This document shows positions 1-8,004 of a stretch of DNA of 64,000 nucleotides, piece after piece. The translations under genes and the position numbers were made by a program. The stretch comes from UBA6022 sp032154105 (lineage in GTDB: Bacteria; Patescibacteriota; Saccharimonadia; Saccharimonadales; Saccharimonadaceae), in the NCBI GenBank assembly GCA_032154105.1, contig JALDYI010000001.1, forward strand, positions 1 through 64,000, read 5' to 3'. Within the stretch, counting starts at the first letter, position 1. The number at the start of each line of letters is the position of its first letter. The notes under the pieces are model-generated. The model saw only the letters and a list, made by a program, of their open reading frames with translations. It was not told the origin of the DNA and searched no databases.

Positions 1-53
1 CTGTGACCTCGAGCTTATGAGTCTCGCGCTCTAACCAACTGAGCTACGCTGCC
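1..53 (-). tRNA. tRNA with CAT anticodon, probably elongator Met (partial)
   Basis: The reverse complement starts GGCAGCG-TA-GCTC and carries the D-loop AGTTGGTTA and the anticodon loop CTCATAA (anticodon CAT). The 3' part (T-arm, acceptor) lies outside the window. The GGC start and the GGTCACAG stretch after the anticodon stem resemble bacterial elongator tRNA-Met rather than initiator tRNA. A tRNA-Ile2 read through lysidine (TilS is encoded at 3531) cannot be excluded. The closing pair of the anticodon stem (31-39) reads A-G, a mismatch. A minus-strand -10 TACAAT lies at 73-68. Confidence 0.9.
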
Positions 54-99
54 ATTTACCTTGGTTGATTGTAGCAAAATCTAATCGAAAATTCCAGAG

Positions 100-885
100 A
101 TGTCGCGAGTTTTATCGGTTAGGGGTAGTGATAGTAAAAAATACGTCATTAATTGCCGAGGATATCGTTTACTTTTGAATCAAAAGGACTACACTACGGA
201 CATACGACCACCATTCGAGATCCAAGGGGGGATTATGGAGGCGTTGCATGGAAACAAAAACAAGGAGCGGCTGACCGAGTTGCTTCTCGGGAACACCCAA
301 TACAATTACGGATTCGAAAGGGAGGATCCGCTTCCGAGCATTGAGGTTCGAGAGCGGGAGCTGCTGGCGGGCGGTTACGTGAGTGACTATCGGCTGAGGA
401 GCTTTGCGGCCTTAAGGTATCGTCATGATGCCAATCTGGGTCCGTATGTGTGGGATGTGCTTTTGAAGGACGACGTCTTTTACGCGACGCTGTTCCCGGG
501 CACTGATATCCGAGGGCGCAACTACGAACTCGACGTCTTGCATATTGCAAGCGGAGAGCGACGAGACAAGTGGCTTATCGACGGGGGAAACCCTGTTGAG
601 CTGCTCGTCCCGGGGCTGTGGGCAATCGGCATAATGTCGCTCAAGAACCAGTACCATAAGCTGTATGTGCATGATGACCAGCCCGACGGATACAACATCT
701 GTCGAGACGGCTTCGGTCATCGGAATCACGGTCTTGAACGAATCCATCTCGACAGGCTCCTTTCGCGCATTGACGCGTCGATTGGGCGGGATGAGTGGGA
801 TCGTCAAGCGAAGGTACAGGGGGTGAATCCCTGCATTTATACCTTTGTTCAGCGCTGGGTTATGACGACATTACCGTCACTGTAA
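100..885 (+). CDS. hypothetical protein, 261 aa
   Basis: I do not recognise this family. The protein is soluble, with no signal peptide or membrane segment, rich in charged and aromatic residues (Arg, Asp, Tyr, Trp) and without Walker, zinc-finger or helix-turn-helix signatures. The start is uncertain: ATG 100 has little upstream signal, while the in-frame ATG at 235 follows a G-rich stretch (AAGGGGGG, about 223-230) that could be a ribosome binding site, giving a 216-aa form. The frame stays open throughout. It stands alone between a tRNA gene on the other strand and a hairpin at 906-934, so context gives no clue to function. Confidence 0.6.
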   Translation: MSRVLSVRGSDSKKYVINCRGYRLLLNQKDYTTDIRPPFEIQGGIMEALHGNKNKERLTELLLGNTQYNYGFEREDPLPSIEVRERELLAGGYVSDYRLRSFAALRYRHDANLGPYVWDVLLKDDVFYATLFPGTDIRGRNYELDVLHIASGERRDKWLIDGGNPVELLVPGLWAIGIMSLKNQYHKLYVHDDQPDGYNICRDGFGHRNHGLERIHLDRLLSRIDASIGRDEWDRQAKVQGVNPCIYTFVQRWVMTTLPSL

Positions 886-905
886 GAGGGAGAGTCTCTC
901 TTGCC

Positions 906-934
906 GCCGGCTGCATTTAAAACGTGCAGCCGGC
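906..934 (+). terminator. strong stem-loop, possible terminator
   Basis: A perfect 10-bp inverted repeat (GCCGGCTGCA / TGCAGCCGGC) with a 9-nt loop sits 20 bp after the stop of the 261-aa gene. There is no real T-run after it (AATCTACC), so it is either a weak intrinsic terminator or a 3'-end stabilising hairpin. The rest of 886-1143 holds no gene; a -10-like TATAAT lies at 979-984, far upstream of the next gene. Confidence 0.5.
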
Positions 935-1143
935 AATCTACCTGTATATTGGAGCTATATTGTTCGAGTATAAAGGTATATAATAAAGGTACTTCCGCGC
1001 GATACTCACTACCCTCTCTAAGGGCAAGCGTCCCTCACGAATGGATCATCAATTGTCTTCGGATTTTTCGCTAGAAACGGGTGGAAAAGACGGGCAATAC
1101 AATCAAAAACGTTTCTCTAACTAACTTTTAGAGGATTTTTGAG

Positions 1144-1410
1144 ATGGATGATGAAACTTTTTTAAACGAACGTGTTGAGGTGTTGGCAATGTTTGGCGAG
1201 GGGTTAAATATGTGCCGACCGATTAAATTTCGCCGGCCAAATGGGTGCGAGGTGGTGATTAGTGAGATCGGACTGCGGCATCCGAGCAGCCAAGGCCACC
1301 GGACGCTCCATATTTTTGACGTGACTGACGGTGGGGCTGACTATAGGTTGGAGTTTGATACGGAGCGTCTCACGTGGCATCTGACTCGGGAGGCTGACCA
1401 TTATGAATGA
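1144..1410 (+). CDS. small protein preceding Y-family polymerase, 88 aa
   Basis: An 88-residue protein whose last codons overlap the start of the downstream polymerase (ATGAATGA, 8 bp), so the two are translationally coupled. The ATG follows an AGAGGATTTTTGAG leader with a plausible AGAGGA ribosome binding site. The C-terminal half alternates hydrophobic and polar residues (HIFDVTDGG, YRLEFDTERLTWHL), suggesting a small beta-barrel or sheet. Small accessory genes directly upstream of Y-family polymerases are known elsewhere (UmuD with UmuC, YolD-like with UvrX), and by analogy it may be a polymerase accessory subunit; I see no UmuD-type Ser/Lys protease motif. The family itself is not recognised. 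Confidence 0.7.
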   Translation: MDDETFLNERVEVLAMFGEGLNMCRPIKFRRPNGCEVVISEIGLRHPSSQGHRTLHIFDVTDGGADYRLEFDTERLTWHLTREADHYE

Positions 1411-2635
1411 ATCATATAACTCTGAGCGGCCGCTGATTATGCATATCGATCTTAATTCTTGTTTTGCGACCGTCGAGCAGCAGTCGCGACCAATGCTTCG
1501 CGGCCGGCCGGTGGTGATCGTAAACCGCCGGACTGAACATACGTCGATTGTGACGGCGAGCTATGAAGCGAAGGCGCTTGGCGTGACGGTAGGTATGCGA
1601 GTCAGAGATGCCAAACTGCTTGCACCGGGCTTAGTAGCGCTTGAAAGTGATCCGGCGAAATATCGGTTTGTGTATCATCGAATGATGGATATTATGAAAA
1701 GCTACTCCGCTCATGTGACGATGAAAAGTATTGATGAAGGAGTGATTGATTTTCATCAAGCAACCGAGAGGATGAGGTTGCGGTCACTTGAAGAGATTGG
1801 GTACGAAATCAAGCAGCGGCTCAAGGATGAGATTGGATGTGCAATGCGCTGTAATGTTGGGATTGCGACGAATCGCTTTTTGGCCAAGACCGCTGCCGGA
1901 CTGCACAAGCCAGACGGACTAGATGTTATTACACATGAGAATTTGCGGGACACGCTTGAGACTCTGAAGCTGACCGGGCTCACTGGCATTGCTGGTCGCA
2001 ACGAGCATCGCCTGAATGCAGTAGGTATTTATACACCACTACAATTTCTCGACGCCAGTAGTGAGACGCTTCATAAAATGGTGTTTAAAAGCGTGCTTGG
2101 AGAGCAGTGGCATCAGCGGCTACGTGGCTGGGAGGTGGATGATGTGGCGCATGACATGAAGACGGTTGGGCGACAGTATGTACTTGAAGCAAACGACCTG
2201 AGCCGAACCGAGATAGTGCAACGACTTCACCACTTGTGCGAGTCGGTTGGTTCTCGCCTTCGCTCACAGAATCGCGTGGCAAGAGGGGTGTTTGTGTATG
2301 CAAAAACATATGATCGAGGGTATTGGCATGCGAGGAAGATGCACGAACTTCCCTTCTTTAGTGATAATGCGATTTATACGCAGGCGAGCTTGTTATTTGC
2401 CGGAGCCCCGCGCCATGTTAAGGAAATCGGTATCAGTTGTTATGAACTATGCGATGATGATGACCCGCAGCTGAGCTTATTTGGTGATCAGGTGGCCAGA
2501 GAACATCGGCTTGTTGATGCGATGGATGTGATTAATCAGCGGTACGGGGAGCGAGTAATTCATTCAGCCGACACCTTGGGCACGGGAAGGTTCGTCCGAC
2601 AGAAGATTCCATTTGGAAGCACGAGGTTTTTGTAG
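1403..2635 (+). CDS. Y-family DNA polymerase (DinB/UmuC-like)
   Basis: Translesion DNA polymerase of the Y family, which inserts nucleotides opposite damaged bases. The N-terminus has the catalytic-palm Asp (IMHIDLNSCFATVEQ, residues about 12-26) with the Phe of CFATVE as likely steric gate. The central motif SIDEGVIDF supplies the other catalytic acidic pair (DE), and CNVGIATNRFLAKTAAGLHKP is the conserved fingers/thumb motif. Little-finger sequences follow to residue 410. The length fits UmuC or UvrX-like members better than short DinB. It is coupled to the 88-aa gene upstream. I looked for a LexA-type operator upstream and found no complete palindrome, so SOS control is not shown. Confidence 0.9.
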   Translation: MNESYNSERPLIMHIDLNSCFATVEQQSRPMLRGRPVVIVNRRTEHTSIVTASYEAKALGVTVGMRVRDAKLLAPGLVALESDPAKYRFVYHRMMDIMKSYSAHVTMKSIDEGVIDFHQATERMRLRSLEEIGYEIKQRLKDEIGCAMRCNVGIATNRFLAKTAAGLHKPDGLDVITHENLRDTLETLKLTGLTGIAGRNEHRLNAVGIYTPLQFLDASSETLHKMVFKSVLGEQWHQRLRGWEVDDVAHDMKTVGRQYVLEANDLSRTEIVQRLHHLCESVGSRLRSQNRVARGVFVYAKTYDRGYWHARKMHELPFFSDNAIYTQASLLFAGAPRHVKEIGISCYELCDDDDPQLSLFGDQVAREHRLVDAMDVINQRYGERVIHSADTLGTGRFVRQKIPFGSTRFL

Positions 2636-2683
2636 GCTTGTAGCTTGATTGATAAGGAGGTTCGGCTATATACTAAAGCTACT

Positions 2684-3343
2684 GTGAATATAGCGAACTG
2701 GGCATCACGCTACAAAAACAAACACACTTCGGGCTTTACGATTGTCGAGCTTCTGATTGTCATTGTCATTATTGGTATTCTGGCCGCTATTACGATCGTC
2801 GCCTATAATGGTATTCAAAATCGTGCGAAAAACACCTCCGTACAAAACGATATCAAGCAGGTGCAGCGGCTGGTTGAATCTTACAGTGCACTGAACGGCA
2901 GCTACCCTTCCACGGGTGGGCTAAGCCAAGTCTATACTGACGTAAACTGCAGTTTTGCGGCTGATAGCGATGGCTACAAAGGAATCGACTGGGTGCCGAG
3001 CCTTTCTGCTGTTACGACACAGCGCTTGCCGCAAAGCAGTCTCAGCGGTACGGGTAGGAGTGGTGGCGGGGGCTGTTATGCATACTCGAGTGACGGTACG
3101 CAGTATATTCTGACCGCATGGAACGCTAAGCGGGGCGGGGGCTCAACTGATGCTATGTATCGCCGGCTGGGGTATCGTGAAGAAGGTTTATTCAGTGCCA
3201 ACTCTTATATCTGTAATCACGCTGGCAATATTGGTGGCATGAGTGGAGGTGTGTATACAAGCGCCGAATATGACTACTACAAGCAGTCATACACCCTATC
3301 GAATATCACAAGCTGTAATGAGACGCCACCGGCCGGTGCGTAG
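2684..3343 (+). CDS. type IV prepilin-like protein, 219 aa
   Basis: The precursor has a short basic leader followed by the prepilin-peptidase site G^FTIVELL and the hydrophobic helix ending IVAYNGIQ, typical of type IV pilins; Glu at +5 is present. The C-terminal domain (about 160 aa) is rich in Gly, Ser and Tyr with four Cys, and differs from the other pilins in the window. I chose GTG 2684 because a promoter fits directly upstream: TTGATT at 2645-2650, 18-nt spacer, TATACT at 2669-2674, then 9 nt to GTG, giving a 17-residue leader. A longer reading from TTG 2645 would start inside this -35. It is unlinked to the pilus assembly operon at 49-55 kb. Likely a minor or alternative pilin. Confidence 0.88.
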   Translation: MNIANWASRYKNKHTSGFTIVELLIVIVIIGILAAITIVAYNGIQNRAKNTSVQNDIKQVQRLVESYSALNGSYPSTGGLSQVYTDVNCSFAADSDGYKGIDWVPSLSAVTTQRLPQSSLSGTGRSGGGGCYAYSSDGTQYILTAWNAKRGGGSTDAMYRRLGYREEGLFSANSYICNHAGNIGGMSGGVYTSAEYDYYKQSYTLSNITSCNETPPAGA

Positions 3344-3357
3344 TTTATACTAATACT

Positions 3358-3531
3358 ATGAACAAGAAAGTACTCCTCTTTTTCGCAGCTATCTTTGGTA
3401 TTCTCGGAGCGTATGTGCCGGCATTATTTGGTGACAATAATCCGCTGAGTGGTTGGAGTATTCTGGGCGGCATGATCGGTGGATTATTTGGTATTTGGCT
3501 GGGAGTTGTCGTTTCTAAAAGGTGGGGTTAG
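3358..3531 (+). CDS. small two-helix membrane protein, 57 aa
   Basis: A 57-aa protein with two predicted membrane helices: residues about 4-21 (VLLFFAAIFGILGAYVPAL) and about 32-53, the second rich in glycine (GGMIGGLFGIWLGVVV, a glycine-zipper-like pattern). It ends in a basic SKRWG tail. A -10 TATACT at 3346-3351 leaves exactly 6 nt before the ATG, so the mRNA is predicted to be leaderless. Its TAG stop shares one base with the GTG of tilS, implying coupled translation. The family is not recognised; too small for an enzyme. Confidence 0.75.
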   Translation: MNKKVLLFFAAIFGILGAYVPALFGDNNPLSGWSILGGMIGGLFGIWLGVVVSKRWG

Positions 3532-4382
3532 TGAAAACGTATATTGTTGCGGTCAGTGGCGGTGTAGATTCGGTAGTGCTGCTCGATAAGCTTGCGCGGC
3601 GCGGCAGTGCACGATTAATTGTGGCGCATTTCGACCACGGTATCCGTAACGATTCGGCTAACGATGCGCGCTTTGTTAGTGAGCTGGCGCAGCGGTATGG
3701 ACTTGTGTTTGAAACGAGGCGCGAGGAGCTTGGTGCGGGTGCGAGCGAGGCCTTGGCGCGTGAGCGACGGTATCGATTTTTACGAGACGTTGCCAGACAC
3801 TATAGTGGTGCACCTATTGTCACCGCACATCATGCGGACGACGTCGTTGAGACGATTGCAATCAATATGACGCGCGGGACTGGTTGGCGTGGATTGGCCG
3901 TGCTTGATTCTGAGCTCGTGCGCCCGCTGCTCGCCATCCCAAAGCGAACACTTGTCGAATATGCGCGGGAGTATAACTTGCCATGGCGTGAAGACAGCAC
4001 AAACCAAGACGTGACGTATCTTCGCAATGATCTTCGCGGTCGCATCGCAAGGCGGTTAAGCGATGAAGACACACGGCAGCTCCATGTATTATGGTGGTCG
4101 CAGCTTAAGTTGAAACGAATGATTGATAAAGAGGTCGGGCAGCTTTTAGCGGGTAGTGGGCCTAGTTATTCCCGGCATTTTTTTATTGCAATAGATACCA
4201 ACAGTGCACTCGAACTGTTACGAGCGGTGTGTCAGCGAGAAATCGGGCTGAGTCCGACAATCCCACAGCGTGAGCGCGCGCTTCATGCAATTAAGACGTT
4301 ACAGCCCGGTAAAGTCTTCGAAGTTGGCGAGGGTATTCGGTTGACCTGTCGTCTCAAGACTTTTTCTATTCAAAAAGACTGA
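3531..4382 (+). CDS. tilS: tRNA(Ile)-lysidine synthase
   Basis: TilS converts C34 of the CAU-anticodon tRNA-Ile to lysidine so that it reads AUA. The N-terminal PP-loop motif SGGVDSVVLL (residues about 6-15) binds ATP, and AHHADDVVET is the second conserved motif of the N-type ATP pyrophosphatases. At 283 aa it is shorter than the ~430-aa E. coli enzyme and lacks most C-terminal tRNA-binding domains, as in other compact TilS proteins. GTG 3531 is preferred to the in-frame GTG at 3522 because AAGGTGGGG then serves as ribosome binding site and the start overlaps the preceding stop. Confidence 0.92.
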   Translation: MKTYIVAVSGGVDSVVLLDKLARRGSARLIVAHFDHGIRNDSANDARFVSELAQRYGLVFETRREELGAGASEALARERRYRFLRDVARHYSGAPIVTAHHADDVVETIAINMTRGTGWRGLAVLDSELVRPLLAIPKRTLVEYAREYNLPWREDSTNQDVTYLRNDLRGRIARRLSDEDTRQLHVLWWSQLKLKRMIDKEVGQLLAGSGPSYSRHFFIAIDTNSALELLRAVCQREIGLSPTIPQRERALHAIKTLQPGKVFEVGEGIRLTCRLKTFSIQKD

Positions 4383-4449
4383 AAAATGCTACCATTATAG
4401 GAGTGGGAACCGCGTCTTGAATCAATACTGAAAGGAATAATACTTCTAT

Positions 4450-6315
4450 ATGGCAACCAAACAGCAACCTCCAAAAAAGAAAGCCAGCAACTTTGTCCGG
4501 CTCGGGCTCTTCTGGGCTATCCTTATCTTCGCCATTTTAAGTGCTATCGCTATCTTTTCACCGCACGACAACCTTAAGGAGGTTTCAATTTCGGAAGTGA
4601 TTAGTCGTGCCAATGCGGGCGATATTAAAAAGATCGAAATCGAAGGCAATGACGTTAAAGTAACGCCAAAAACTGAAGATAAGGCAACTGAACGATCTGT
4701 CAAAGAGGCTGGTAGTAGTATTCAAGATCAGGGCTTGAATAAAGACGCAAAGGTAGAGATCAAGATTGTTAAGCCATCTGAGGCGGGCAGTACACTTTGG
4801 AACTTGGCGATCATTATCGTTCCAGTACTTCTTATCGCTGCTTTCTTTATGTTCATGATGCGCCAGGCGCAGGGTCAGAATAATCAGGCTATGGGCTTTG
4901 GTAAGTCAAAGGCAAAACTCTACGGCCTCGATAAAGAGAAGGTAGTATTTGATGACATTGCCGGTAACGACGCTGCCAAGCAAGATCTTGAAGAGGTTGT
5001 TGACTTCTTGAAGCACCCTAAAAAGTACGAACAACTTGGTGCAAAGATTCCAAAGGGCGTACTGCTTGTTGGTAACCCAGGTACCGGTAAAACCATGCTA
5101 GCGCGTGCAGTTGCAGGCGAAGCGAATGTGCCATTCTTTAGTATTTCTGGTTCGGAATTCGTTGAAATGTTCGTTGGTGTTGGTGCGAGCCGTGTGCGCG
5201 ATCTTTTTGCAAAGGCTAAGAAAAATGCACCAGCTATTATCTTTATCGATGAGATCGATGCCGTTGGTCGCAAACGTGGCTCTGGTATGGGCGGTGGCCA
5301 CGATGAGCGTGAGCAGACACTTAACCAAATCCTAGTTGAGATGGACGGATTCGAAACAGGTAGCAATGTGATTGTCCTTGCGGCGACTAACCGTGCCGAT
5401 GTTCTCGATCCAGCCCTTCTTCGTCCGGGTCGTTTTGACCGACGTACAAACATCATGCTTCCAGAGCGAAAAGACCGCGAAGCAATCTTGAAGGTGCACT
5501 TCAAGAAGAAGCCAACCGACAACACGGTGAGTATTGAGGCTCTTGCTGCAAAGACAGCCGGCTCGAGTGGTGCTGATCTTGCCAATATGGCAAACGAAGC
5601 AGCAATTGTGGCCGCTCGTAATAACCGCAAGAAGATTACGAATGCTGACTTGACTGAGGCCTTTGAAAAGGTAGCTATCGGTCCAGAGCGCAAGAGCAAG
5701 ATCATGAACGAGGCAGAGAAGAAGATGACTGCGTATCATGAGGCTGGTCATGCAATCGTTGGACACATCCTGCCAGACAGCGATCCTGTTCACAAGGTAA
5801 CGATCATTCCCCGTGGTGGCACGGGTGGCGTGACGTGGTTCTTGCCGCCAGAAGATACGAGCTACACTAATGTCTATCAGTTCAAGGATATCCTTGCTCG
5901 TGCTATGGGTGGGCGTATTGCTGAGAAAATTATGTACGGCGCTGACGGCATCACGACTGGCGCTGGCTCAGATCTTCGCAAAGCAACCGAAATCGCCCGC
6001 GACATGGTGATTGAGCAGGGTATGGGTACAAAACTTCGCGACCAGGTCTTCCATGATGACAATGGCGGCATGGTGTTCGACAAGATGACGCACGAGCGTC
6101 CATATAGCGATGACACTGCTAAGGAAATTGATAAAGAAGTTGAGACACTCATCAAGGAAGCTTCAAAGCGCGCCGAAGCTGTTCTCACGGCTAATCGCAA
6201 AAGCCTTGATGCACTTGCTGATGCCCTCTTGGAGCATGAAACGCTCGACGAAACCCAGGTAGTTGATATCCTTAAATCAACAAACCTTCCAAAGGAAGCC
6301 AAGCTCCACGCATAG
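4450..6315 (+). CDS. ftsH: ATP-dependent zinc metalloprotease FtsH
   Basis: Membrane-anchored AAA+ protease that degrades misfolded membrane proteins and unstable regulators. Visible parts: N-terminal membrane helix (about 19-36), extracytoplasmic domain, second helix (about 118-137), Walker A GNPGTGKT at about 208-215, Walker B IIFIDEIDA, the second-region-of-homology arginines (RPGRFDRR), and the zinc site HEAGH (H430, E431, H434). The 621-aa length is normal. Unlike several neighbours it has a real 5' leader with AAAGGAATAAT before the ATG. murJ follows after 15 bp, probably in the same transcript. Confidence 0.97.
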   Translation: MATKQQPPKKKASNFVRLGLFWAILIFAILSAIAIFSPHDNLKEVSISEVISRANAGDIKKIEIEGNDVKVTPKTEDKATERSVKEAGSSIQDQGLNKDAKVEIKIVKPSEAGSTLWNLAIIIVPVLLIAAFFMFMMRQAQGQNNQAMGFGKSKAKLYGLDKEKVVFDDIAGNDAAKQDLEEVVDFLKHPKKYEQLGAKIPKGVLLVGNPGTGKTMLARAVAGEANVPFFSISGSEFVEMFVGVGASRVRDLFAKAKKNAPAIIFIDEIDAVGRKRGSGMGGGHDEREQTLNQILVEMDGFETGSNVIVLAATNRADVLDPALLRPGRFDRRTNIMLPERKDREAILKVHFKKKPTDNTVSIEALAAKTAGSSGADLANMANEAAIVAARNNRKKITNADLTEAFEKVAIGPERKSKIMNEAEKKMTAYHEAGHAIVGHILPDSDPVHKVTIIPRGGTGGVTWFLPPEDTSYTNVYQFKDILARAMGGRIAEKIMYGADGITTGAGSDLRKATEIARDMVIEQGMGTKLRDQVFHDDNGGMVFDKMTHERPYSDDTAKEIDKEVETLIKEASKRAEAVLTANRKSLDALADALLEHETLDETQVVDILKSTNLPKEAKLHA

Positions 6316-6330
6316 CCTTAGGCGACGATT

Positions 6331-7980
6331 ATGAATCGAGTACGGAGCGTCGTAACGAGAGCAAATAAGCGGCTGACACTGAAGTGGGCCGCTGCTTTGC
6401 TGTCTGGCTCCATGCTGTTTGCGAGCTTGCTCGGTATTTTGCGCGAACGTTTGCTCAATAGTACCTACATGCCGAACGAAGCGGCGAATATTGCTGGTTA
6501 TCCGGTGGGACTGGATGCGTACACGGCCGCCTTTACGGTGCCGGATTTCATGTTTACGATTCTTGTTTCGGGTGCACTGAGTGTAACGTTTATTCCTGTC
6601 TTTAACCAACGACTTGTGAAAGGGAATAAAAAGTCAGCCTGGGAGCTGTCGACCAGTATGATCAATATCATGGCGCTTGGTACGCTGGTTGCGAGTATCT
6701 TGATTATTATTTTTGCCGAGCCAATTTTGAAATATATCATTGCGCCTGGGCTGAGTGAATCGGGCTTGGCGCTAGCGACGAGTATGATGCGCGTGATTGC
6801 GGTCAATCCATTTTTATTTGCGATCGCCACGGTGATTGCGAGTATGCAACAAGCGGTTGGTCGCTTTACATTCTTTGCGCTTGCACCGGCCATCTATAGT
6901 GTCGGTATTATCATTGGTACAGTGTTCTTTACGAATGGTATTAATATCTTCGGCTGGCAAATGTTTGACGGCGGCATCATGGGTGTGGCGCTCGGTGTTG
7001 TGCTGGGCTCGATTATGCAACTCCTTGTGAGTAGTATTGGGCTTCTTGGACTCGGTTTTGATTATCGGTTTAAGATCTACTGGAAGAATAAAGGCTTTCG
7101 AAAAGTATTGTCACTTTTGCCTGCTCGTTCTGCCGACCAGGGTATGGATTATGTCGTGAGCCTGGCGGAGACGAATATTGCGTCTCGTATGGCCGAAGGG
7201 ACAATCCGTGCCTACCAGCAGGCCTCGATGCTGCATATGATGCCGATCAACCTCATTGGCGTGGCTATCAGTAACGCTGCATTTCCGCAGATGACAGAGC
7301 GTTTGGCTCAAGGACGGCCAGATCTTTTCAAAAGGGAGCTCCAAAAAGTGATCCGAGTGATCGTTTGGCTTATATTGCCAGTGGCGACCGTCGCATTCTT
7401 TGCTCGTGCCTATGTCGTGCACTTTATTAAAAACGGTGGTGATCCGCTTATCGCCTCATTGCTTGGCGGCTTGGCCGTTGCGATCGTATTTCGATCAATT
7501 TATCACATTGCTGCGCGTAGCTTTTATGCGGAGCAGGATACAAAAACACCGCTGTATGTATCAATCTTCGCTATTCTTTTGAATGTCGGACTTGCGATAT
7601 GGCTTGCACTCAGTCTCGATATGGGTGCGATTGGCTTGGCATGGGCACAGTCGATAGTGGCGGTGATTGAAGTGGCTATTTTGTTTGTTTTTATGGCGCG
7701 TCGTATACCGGGCTTGTTCGATCCTGCATTTGTCCATAGTTTTGTTCGTATGGTCAGCGCAACTGCAATTATGGGATTGATATGCTATATCAGTGTGCAG
7801 ATATTCCCGCTTACTGTTGATACGCAGAGCTTCTTCTCGGCTCTTCCGAGATTTGCGCTCATTGTGGTTATCAGTTTCTCGGCATACATCGGCTTGAGTT
7901 GGCTGCTTCGACTCGAAGAAGTGAAACCGGTAGTGAATCGTATTAGGAAAATCCTGTTTAGTTCGCCACGAACTCGATAA
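6331..7980 (+). CDS. murJ: lipid II flippase MurJ (MviN family)
   Basis: Polytopic protein (549 aa, about 14 predicted helices) of the MOP superfamily that moves lipid II across the membrane for peptidoglycan synthesis. Family features include the N-terminal region GSMLFASLLGILRERLL, the motif AYTAAFTVPDFMF and the conserved loop around NPFLFAIATVIASMQQ. It follows ftsH by 15 bp with no obvious promoter, so it is probably co-transcribed. It acts with PBP1 (41631) and DacA (14584), also in this window. Confidence 0.93.
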   Translation: MNRVRSVVTRANKRLTLKWAAALLSGSMLFASLLGILRERLLNSTYMPNEAANIAGYPVGLDAYTAAFTVPDFMFTILVSGALSVTFIPVFNQRLVKGNKKSAWELSTSMINIMALGTLVASILIIIFAEPILKYIIAPGLSESGLALATSMMRVIAVNPFLFAIATVIASMQQAVGRFTFFALAPAIYSVGIIIGTVFFTNGINIFGWQMFDGGIMGVALGVVLGSIMQLLVSSIGLLGLGFDYRFKIYWKNKGFRKVLSLLPARSADQGMDYVVSLAETNIASRMAEGTIRAYQQASMLHMMPINLIGVAISNAAFPQMTERLAQGRPDLFKRELQKVIRVIVWLILPVATVAFFARAYVVHFIKNGGDPLIASLLGGLAVAIVFRSIYHIAARSFYAEQDTKTPLYVSIFAILLNVGLAIWLALSLDMGAIGLAWAQSIVAVIEVAILFVFMARRIPGLFDPAFVHSFVRMVSATAIMGLICYISVQIFPLTVDTQSFFSALPRFALIVVISFSAYIGLSWLLRLEEVKPVVNRIRKILFSSPRTR

Positions 7981-8004
7981 AATGGTATAATTTACCACTG
8001 AACT

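Noticed and set aside
940..1143. Search for a LexA operator before the Y-family polymerase
   Set aside because: Only half-site-like GTTC is present; no complete CGAAC-N4-GTTCG or CTGT-N8-ACAG palindrome.
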